Assembly: GCF_002878395.1 (NCBI RefSeq)
Contig: NC_061114.1
Span: forward strand, 163,477,884 to 163,541,883
From: Capsicum annuum
Lineage: Eukaryota; Streptophyta; Magnoliopsida; Solanales; Solanaceae
Length of the DNA stretch: 64,000 nucleotides
Direction of reading: 5' to 3'
A model generated the notes under the pieces. The model was not told the DNA's origin. It did not search any database and saw only the letters and a program-made list of their open reading frames with translations. Both the position numbers and the translations under genes were made by a program. Below, piece after piece: positions 57,236 to 64,000 of this stretch (its first letter is position 1; every line of letters begins with the position of its first letter).

Positions 57236-57423
57236 TCTAAAGACTTTTCCTGTGTGTTGTGAAATATTTGAAGATCAAAATCATTTACATCTGTTTGGTC
57301 AAGAACATTACGAAAACTGAAAAGCACTGCTAAAATCATTCATCTTACTCATGACACTTATATCCAAGATTCAGAAATTATAGACAAAGGCCTTCTCTCT
57401 CTCTTTGTTTTTCCCGAAGTGAG

Positions 57424-58689
57424 CAGAGGCGGACCCACGTGCAGCGGAGGGGTGCACGTGCACCCGTTAACGTCGAAAAAAATTGTGTGTATATATGTGT
57501 ATATACCTTGATAAATTGGAATATATACTATAGTACACTCATAGTTTATAGATAGTGCACCTTGGTGTGCTAGTTGACGCTCGCACTTCCACCCACGCGA
57601 CCAAGGGTCGATTCTTGGGAACCACACACAACATTTTCTATTTTATTTTCAATTTAAAGGCTTATTAACAAAACTTGATGTAATGGGGATTCGAACCAGC
57701 GATCAGTACTAAGGTGAACTCTCCTTCACCATTGACCTTTTCTATTTTATTTCCAATTTAAAGGCTTATTAACAAAACTTGATGAAATGGGGATTCGAAC
57801 CAGCGATCAGTACCTAAGGTGAACTCTCCTTCACCATTGACCTACCACAACTGATTGTTAAAAATTGATAAAAGTAAACTTCATATTTAAATTCTTCAGA
57901 TTTGAAGCTTGATGAAATGGGGATTCGAACCAGCGATCAGTACCTAAGGTGAACTCTCCTTCACCATTGACCTACCACAACTGATTGTTAAAAATTGATA
58001 AAAGTAAACTTCATATTTAAATTCTTCAGATTTGAAGGCTTATTACCAAAGTTGTAACAAAAATCGATGAAATGGGGATTCGAACTCACAACTAATCCCT
58101 AAGGTGAACACCCCTTCACCACTAACCTACCACAATTGATGGTTGTAAAAGTAAGCTTTACATTATAAGAAAGTAAAGTTATTATCTTAGAACTCATATT
58201 TGTTCGATATAATTATTTTTGCATTATTGTTTCTGTCTTTGGTGACCAATTGAATATGATATCCCTTAATTGACACTCAAAATTTTTCTAATATCTTAAG
58301 ATAATATTGGTGCACCACAATATTATCAAAAGCAATAAGCGTAAAAAAGCTTCAAGGTTTATTGTGTTTAATCACAAAGTACAAATAAAGTGTGAGATTT
58401 AACAAAAAAGACATAAAAGGAGAAAAAAATATAAATATATGTCTAGTCCAAGACTAATAATATAAGTATGAATGAGAAATATATGAACAAAAAAATTATT
58501 ATTTTCTTATAAAATGAAATATCAATTGTTTAGCCTTCGTGTAGGAAAAGTATGTATTAGAAATTAGAACCTAAGTTGCACGTTAAGCGAGACGAGCGCT
58601 CAACACATTTTGAGTCTTACTTCGAGGCTTATGGGTGCTTTTGACAACACTGGTACACCCACAGACTTCAAATCCTGGGTTCGCCTCTG
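57424..58689. mobile_element. Non-autonomous hAT, GAAGTGAG target duplication
   Basis: Terminal inverted repeats CAGAGGCGGACCCA and TGGGTTCGCCTCTG (perfect over 14 bp). The 8-bp duplication GAAGTGAG is at 57416-57423 and 58690-58697. There is no transposase. It carries a tandem block (57650-58140). Confidence 0.94.
57650..58140. repeat. Tandem repeats inside the 57.4-kb hAT
   Basis: The word AATGGGGATTCGAACCAGCG with the following AGGTGAACTCTCCTTCACCA recurs near 57682, 57786, 57917 and, diverged, 58070. Two copies of about 130 bp (57775-57905 and 57906-58036) are nearly identical. On the minus strand each unit has GGTTCGAATCCCC, like a tRNA T-arm or Pol III B box, but no full cloverleaf. 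Confidence 0.85.
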
Positions 58690-58697
58690 GAAGTGAG

Positions 58698-58953
58698 TAA
58701 ATAGCATGTAGATATCCTTAGGAGCTTATAGTTCAATTGCTTGATACGTATTGTGTATAACGGTGATATAATAGGTTCTCCAAGACCAGTGGGTAACCAA
58801 TGCAACAGAACTTACGTTAGACTTCTGTGCTTTTTAGTTGGTGATTTTTAAAAGGAGGATATAGCAAACTTTAAATAGTATGGTTTTGACTAGGCACGAA
58901 GTTTTATAAAGTAAAGAAGATTTTTGAATTTTGTGGTCTTAAACTTAAATATG
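58698..58953. other. Host-like flank between hAT and copia 3
   Basis: No feature supported. Confidence 0.4.
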
Positions 58954-59243
58954 TACGAGTTTCCAGAGAGTGAAGAACATAAGAAACTGAATTTACTTGT
59001 TGATAAACAAGTGGAACATGAGTTTGAAAAATTAACAGAGATATTGATGAAAGCAAAAAAAAACTACAGCTTTATTAAGAATTCAGACTTATTTATAAAT
59101 TACAATCTTAACTGAAAAAGTAACCAACTCCTAAGGATAAAGATAAGGATTAGATAGAAACTAATTAACTGCTAACTAATATTAACTTCTATACAGATAA
59201 CATAGAGTTCAGACTGCTGCAGCTCTTATTCATTTTTCTAACA
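58954..59243 (-). repeat. 3' LTR of copia 3
   Basis: Direct repeat of 63252-63533, with small length differences (for example GAAGAACATAAG here and GAAAACATAAG there). The outer end is TACGAG on + where the other copy has TGTGAG. Confidence 0.92.
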
Positions 59244-59262
59244 CTCCTCCTTGCTTTAAGAG
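59244..59262 (-). other. Polypurine tract of copia 3
   Basis: Minus strand reads CTCTTAAAGCAAGGAGGAG directly before TGTTAG. Confidence 0.75.
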
Positions 59263-59265
59263 CTG

Positions 59266-60930
59266 CAAACTCCAAGTTTTTTCCTTAGAAGTTGAAATTT
59301 GTTTCCTGGTAAAGGCTTGGTGAAGATATCAGCCACCTACTCCTCGACTTTGCAATAAAATAGAATCTCATCACCAGTTTTTTGCACTTCCCTCAAGAAG
59401 AAAAGCTTGATGTTGAAGTGTTTTATTTTGGCATGAAATATAGGATTGTGAGAAATTGCAATCGCAGATAGGTTATCCACAAATACTTTAGTTCCTTTTG
59501 TTTGATTCATATGGATAAGCAAATATTCTTCTCAACCACAGAGCTTCTTTCGTTCCTCCTGTTGCAGCCACAAATTCTTCCTTTGCAATGGATTGAGCCA
59601 CAATATCCTGCTGCTTTGAGCACCACGAAAATATTTTCAAGCCAAGACTAAAGCAATATCCAGATGTGCTCTTCATGTCATCCACTGATCTAGCCCAATC
59701 ACTATCAGAATACCCATTTAGTTTCAAATTTGGATTTTTCTGAAACTTGACACCATAATTAATGGTTCCTTTAATGTATCTGATTACTCTTTTTGCTGCT
59801 TTTAGATACAGCTTACTAGCACAATGCATGAACCTTAATAAAATGCTTACAACATACAAAATATCGGGTCTTGTAGCTGTGAGATACATCAAACAATTGA
59901 TTAAGCCTCTGAAGTACGTTTCCTCTACTTTCTCTGCTCCATCATTCTTGCTTAGTTTCTCTTTTTGGGTCACAGGAGTACTCATCTCCTTGCAATCTTC
60001 CATGCTGAACTTCTTGAGAATTTTCTTAGCATATTTCTTCTGGCAAATGAAAACTTCATTCTGTCCCTGTATGATTTCCATTTCGAGAAAATAGGACTTT
60101 AGGCCATGATCAGTCATCTCGAAGGCTTGCATCATTTCTTTCTTGAAATTCTCAATATGTCTTGTATTGCTCCCTATAACTAGCACATCATCCACATATA
60201 TGGATACAACAAGAATATCAATGTCATTATGTTTAACATAAAAGGTAGATTCCGATAGACTCTTTTCAAAGCCTAATCCAAGCAAATTATTATCTATTCG
60301 ACCATACCAGGTCCTAGGTGCCTGTTTAAGTCCATAAAGAGCCTTTCTTAGCGTGTAAACTTTGTCCTCCTTTCCTTTCACGACAGAGCCTTTGGGTTGC
60401 TCAACATAAATTTCTTCCTGGAGAAAACCATTAATAAATGCTTATTTGACATCCATATGATACATTTTCCAGACCAATTATGCAGCATGAGCAAAAAGTA
60501 ATCTGATCATGTCAAGCCTAGCCACTAGTGCAAATGTATCAAAATAATCCACACCAAAAATTTGAGCATATACCTTAACGACAAGTCTTTATTTATGCTT
60601 GTTGACTGAACTATCGGCATTTAACTTTGTTCTGAAGACCCATTTCAACCCAATTATCTTTCTGTCTTCAAGTTGATCAACAAGCTCTCAAGTCATGTTT
60701 TTCTCAATCATAAACAACGCCTCTTTCCTTGCAGCCACCAATTTTCATCATTCTTGGCTTCAATGTACCCAGCAGGTTCACATACTGCCACATTACATCT
60801 CTGATATATATCAGTGAGTAGTCGAGTACCTTTAACTGGTGAATAATCCTTCATTTCATCTTACCATGAGAGTGATACTTGTTTTTTAGGAACTTTCGCA
60901 GGGAAATTTTCTTCTGAGTTCGAAGAATTT
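59266..60930 (-). pseudogene. copia 3 reverse transcriptase and RNase H
   Basis: The largest open piece (60381-59488, 297 codons) holds LRKALYGLKQAPRTWYGRID, the catalytic YVDDV (60199-60188), CQKKYAKKILKKFSMEDCKE and the RNase H motif GYSDSDWARSVDDMKSTSGY. It ends with KEALWLRR; the rest (KVFVDNLSAIAISHNP; HFNIKLFFLREV) is in another frame from 59522. Upstream RT parts (60400-60900) are split by stops but still show the region before the first catalytic Asp. Close to full length but inactive. Confidence 0.92.
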
Positions 60931-60959
60931 AGGACAGATTTCTTTGAGTCTTCCCAACA

Positions 60960-62215
60960 CCATTCTTCATTCTCCATAAATTACATATCTCTACTAAAGA
61001 TTATATTTTCAGTTTGTGGAAGGAAGACTTTATACGCCTTTGAAACTGCACTGTATCAAAAAAAATGCTTGAGACTGATTTTTTATCTAGTTTGTCTCGT
61101 TTAACCTGAGGAACATAGGAAAAACAAAGACAGCCAAACACTTTAAGGAAGTTTAATGATGGTTTGAACCCATACCAAGCTTCAAAAGAAGTTTGATCTT
61201 TCACCACCTTTCTGGGAAGCCTATTTTAGAGATAAACTGATGTAATTGTGCTTCTGTTCAAAATTTCTTTGGCAAGTTCTTCTCGTGCAACATGCATCTG
61301 GTCAATTCCATTATGTATTTGTTCCTTCTTTCACTTACTCTATTTTGTTATAGAGTATACGAAGTAGTAAGTTGATGATGAATCTCTGCTTCCTCACATA
61401 AAATGTTGAATTGTTGAGAAGTGTATTCCTTTTCATTATCTGTTCGTATGGAGTGAATTTTACAATCGACTTCATTTTCTACTTTTGCGTTGAACTTCGA
61501 AAGGCATTAGCAGCCTCTGACTTATGCTTGAGAAATTAAATCCAACACTTGCGAGTTAGATCATCAATAAAAATGATATAGTAAAGACTACCTTTTAGTG
61601 AGGGAGTCCTTTGAGGTCCTGTTATATCTGTATGAATTAGTTGCAATTTCTTTGAGGCTCTCCAAGTTGTCTTTGGAAATGGAAGTTTGTTTTGTTTCCT
61701 ATATTGACATGCAGGACAATTTGAAGAACTCACTTCTAAAATAGGTAGGACCTCAACTAATTATGCCTTTTGCATTTTAAGCAACCCTTCATAGTGATAA
61801 TGTCCGAGTCTCTTGTGTCATACTTCTGCGACATTTTCTTTGGCTGAAAACCACATGTTCCTTCTCAAGTGGATCTAATCAGAAACTTTTGCCTCTCATT
61901 CTTACTTTAGACATTTCTTGATCTAATGCTTCCTTGATCAAGCAATGTTTATCTTCAAAATTTAATTTGAAGCCAATTTCCATCAATTGACCAACACTAA
62001 GCAAGTTCTGATTTATTTCAGGTACATAAAGCACCTCAGAAATTGTTTTAGTACCTGAGTAACTTGGAATAGCAACCGTTCCTTTTCTTTTTATAGAAAG
62101 ATATTCACTGTTACCTATTCTGACTTTAGTAATAGTTGTAGGCTTCAATTCCTTGAAGAGATCCTTGTCGTTTGTCATGTGATTAGTACATCCACTATCA
62201 ATCAGTCAACACTCG
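60960..62215 (-). pseudogene. copia 3 protease and integrase
   Basis: Protease: LIDSGCTNHMT (about 62205-62175), with its catalytic Asp-Ser-Gly, then ISEVLYVPEINQNLLSVGQL. Pre-integrase region at about 61860-61740. Integrase: zinc ligands in CPACQYRKQ, first Asp in LIHTDITGP (about 61640), FIDDLTRKCW, second Asp in RTDNEKEY (61430-61450 region), and Glu in VSERRN, across stops and shifts. Downstream, TSFEAWYGFKPSLNFLKVFG (61190-61130) is the usual copia post-core segment. Confidence 0.9.
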
Positions 62216-62329
62216 CTTGATAATTTACTTGAAAAACATGTAGCAACAAAGAGTTGATCTCCGTCCTCTCCATCAACAATCTGAACATGTGCTTTTTGTT
62301 GCTGATTATTGTTCCAAGTTGATCGCATT

Positions 62330-63168
62330 TACTATACTTAGCATCAGGCCTTATCCAACACTTGGTGGATGACCTTTCTTGTTACAATGCATACATGTAG
62401 GAAAACTTCTCTTTATATTTCCAATTTTTCGTTTGGCAGTACCTGCTGGAGCGTTTTCACCATTCTTCTTGTTCTTCTTCTTTTTATTTTTATTATTTTA
62501 TTTTGGCCTCCATCTTGAGGCTTGGCAAACAATGCTCCCTCTGTATTTCCTTCATCTCTCATGATCTTTCGTTGTTCTTGAGCCTGCTAAGCATTCAACA
62601 ACTCCGCCAAGGTGATCTTGGACAGATCCTTGGTGTTTTCCAAAGTAGTTATGGTTGCTTCGAATCTTTCTGGCATAGTTACCAGAATTTTTTCAACAAT
62701 ACGAGAATCATTAAATACGGAACCAAGTAATCTTACCCTATTCGCTATGTTCAAGAGCCTTTCAGAGTAATCTTTTATGGTTTCGGTTTCTTTCATCTTC
62801 TTCATCTCGAAATCTCTTATAAGATTCAGAATTTGCATACCTATGATCCTTTCATCCCCTTCATATTCTGACTTGAGATAATCCCATATGTCTTTGGCTG
62901 ACTTTAGAGACATAATTCAATTGAAAATTGAAGAAGATACTGCTGAAAATAGACAGGCTTTTGCCTTTGATTTTCTAGTTTTCCTGTCTTTATGGTTCTT
63001 GATCTGGGCCATAGTTGGATTGTTAGACAACGGAGGAATTTCATAATCCTCTTCAACTCCCTCCCACATGGCATCTAGATAAGTTTCCATCCTTACAGCC
63101 CAAATCTGATAGTTTTCACCATTAAAAACAGGTGGTGCCATTGTTGAAAAACTTGATTCCGTTTCCAT
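62330..63168 (-). pseudogene. copia 3 gag
   Basis: Start METESSFSTMAPPVFNGENY at 63168, with the common copia capsid words YQIWAVRMETYLDAMWEG. A stop lies near 62915. It continues as MSLKSAKDIWDYLKSEYEGD, IVEKILVTMPERFEATITTL and SKITLAELLNA to 62587, then a Lys-rich stretch and a zinc knuckle CMHCNKKGHPP near 62380 whose last Cys is not in frame. Confidence 0.92.
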
Positions 63169-63233
63169 GCTTCACAAACTTGCCTTGTTTCAATTCTTAC
63201 TTTTTTGAAACACCCACTGATCCCTCAAGAAAT

Positions 63234-63251
63234 AAGTGCTCTGATATCAAT
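63234..63251 (-). other. Primer binding site of copia 3
   Basis: Minus strand reads ATTGATATCAGAGCACTT right after the LTR end CTCACA. It matches the initiator-Met tRNA primer site TGGTATCAGAGC with one mismatch. Confidence 0.88.
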
Positions 63252-63533
63252 TGTGAGTTTCCAGAGAGTGAAAACATAAGAAACTAATTTTACTTGTTGA
63301 TAAACAAGTGGAACATGAGTTGGATAAATTAACAGAGAGATATTGATGAAAGCAAAAATCTACAGTTTTATTAAGAATTCAGACTTATTTATAAACTACA
63401 ATTTTAACAGAAAAAGTGACCAACTCCTAAAGATTAGGATTAGACAGAAACTAACTAACTGCCAACTAATATTAACTTCTATACAGATAACATAGAAGTC
63501 AGACTGTTGCATCTCTTATTCATTTTTCTAACA
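63252..63533 (-). repeat. 5' LTR of copia 3
   Basis: Minus-strand LTR from TGTTAGAAAAATG (63533) to CTCACA (63252). Partner of 58954-59243. Confidence 0.93.
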
Positions 63534-63596
63534 GAATGTACCAAAATGTCTTTTAATCTTTGTGCATTCATTTCTTATTTGTAAATCATTTGCAGG

Positions 63597-63690
63597 TAAA
63601 GGAAGACCTTGCTGCAGTTCAATATAGATTTTTGTTCTTGCACATGCATGTTTCGATGGACACTACACTCAAAAACCAAAGAGAATTCAA
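63597..63690 (+). repeat. Exon-like module, copy 2
   Basis: After a CATTTGCAG acceptor, GTAAAGGAAGACCTTGCTGC opens a frame reading VKEDLAAVQYRFLFLHMHVS. Matches the modules at 54594 and 63793. Confidence 0.6.
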
Positions 63691-63792
63691 ATTCTTCTTA
63701 CTTATACATTTCCTTACATAATTTTTACAATTGCCATAGTCTTTCATAACTTCTCTACCAACTTTATTGTCTTGTTTGTGAAAATATTTGCA

Positions 63793-63882
63793 GGTAAAGG
63801 AAGTCTCTGTTTCAGATTGCTTCATACTTTTAGACTTGTAAGTACATGTTTTGACGACAACTATGCTGCTGAAACAAAGGTA
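63793..63882 (+). repeat. Exon-like module, copy 3
   Basis: After an AATATTTGCAG acceptor, GTAAAGGAAGTCTCTG. It ends near AACAAAGGTACTAAAA, a possible donor. Same module as 63597 but in a different open frame, so coding status is doubtful. It may be transcribed but non-coding, or decayed. Confidence 0.55.
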
Positions 63883-64000
63883 CTAAAATAATAATTCTAG
63901 ATTCACTTTAGTGAGATAAGAACTTACATGAACATCTGAACTTGCAGAACTGATACAGTATGACCTGCATTTGTCTGTTGTCATTATTTGCACAGTGCTA

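Larger units (their letters stand above)
58954..63533 (-). mobile_element. Ty1/copia retrotransposon copia 3, both LTRs present
   Basis: 4.6-kb element, different family from copia 1 and 2. LTRs of 290 and 282 bp (58954-59243, 63252-63533) with minus-strand termini TGTTAG and CTCACA. Order on the minus strand: LTR, primer binding site, gag, protease, integrase, RT, RNase H, polypurine tract, LTR. Flanks ATATG and GAATG are only a 3/5 match, so the target duplication is decayed or uncertain. All reading frames are broken. Confidence 0.93.

Noticed and set aside
57680..58090. tRNA gene suggested by GGTTCGAATCCCC on the minus strand
   Set aside because: No D-arm, anticodon arm or acceptor stem can be placed around any of the four copies.

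Overview
This window is plant nuclear DNA, AT-rich and almost wholly made of nested transposable elements and decayed gene pieces. The families point to Solanaceae: Tork-like Ty1/copia elements, an Au-type SINE, and MULE-type DNA with DUF1985/Ulp1-protease and GRF-zinc-finger genes. Capsicum (pepper) is my best guess, but this is inference. No intact host gene is visible. Three 100-N gaps mark a draft assembly, and at least two are flanked by duplicated sequence that looks like an assembly error.

Layout. 1-2923: minus-strand copia element (copia 1) running off the left edge. 3.9-4.4 kb: remnant of an ABHD17/BEM46-like alpha/beta hydrolase gene. 6431-9805: LTR retroelement with little coding content and a CTAGC target duplication. 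10914-13263: Helitron carrying a long-inverted-repeat foldback element. 13.5-41 kb: a MULE-like accessory region. It holds a broken MURA-type transposase (14.6-16.8 kb), a small coiled-coil gene (17.4-17.8 kb), a 1.9-kb inverted repeat (18.3-20.3 kb), composite tandem repeats (21.4-25.5 kb), a DUF1985-Ulp1-like gene (26.3-32.7 kb, +), a GRF zinc-finger/transmembrane gene (33.1-33.5 kb, -) and a second DUF1985 gene (39.2-34.8 kb, -). Arrays of a 21-bp-periodic palindromic repeat with core CATCTGTTGCAACAGATG run through the whole region, lying in introns, leaders and gene flanks. Three solo LTRs of one gypsy-like family interrupt this region, and one of them carries a small hAT element.

41-64 kb: exon-like fragments (42.6 and 43.5 kb), then copia 2 (43.6-53.9 kb, +). 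Its pol is split by a 5-kb hAT element with an 8-bp target duplication and a decayed BED/hAT transposase on the minus strand. Downstream come an Au-type SINE (25-bp target duplication), an LRR-receptor-kinase pseudogene of the NIK/SERK type (56.3-57.2 kb), a non-autonomous hAT (57.4-58.7 kb) and copia 3 (58954-63533, -) with both LTRs and a recognisable primer binding site. A repeated exon-like module occurs at 54.6, 63.6 and 63.8 kb.

No gene set looks functional: every coding region has stops, frameshifts or insertions. The most unusual signal is the 21-bp palindromic array system. In one pair of paralogous DUF1985 introns it is present in one copy and absent in the other, and its period, palindromy and association with MULE-type genes are not explained by ordinary gene annotation.
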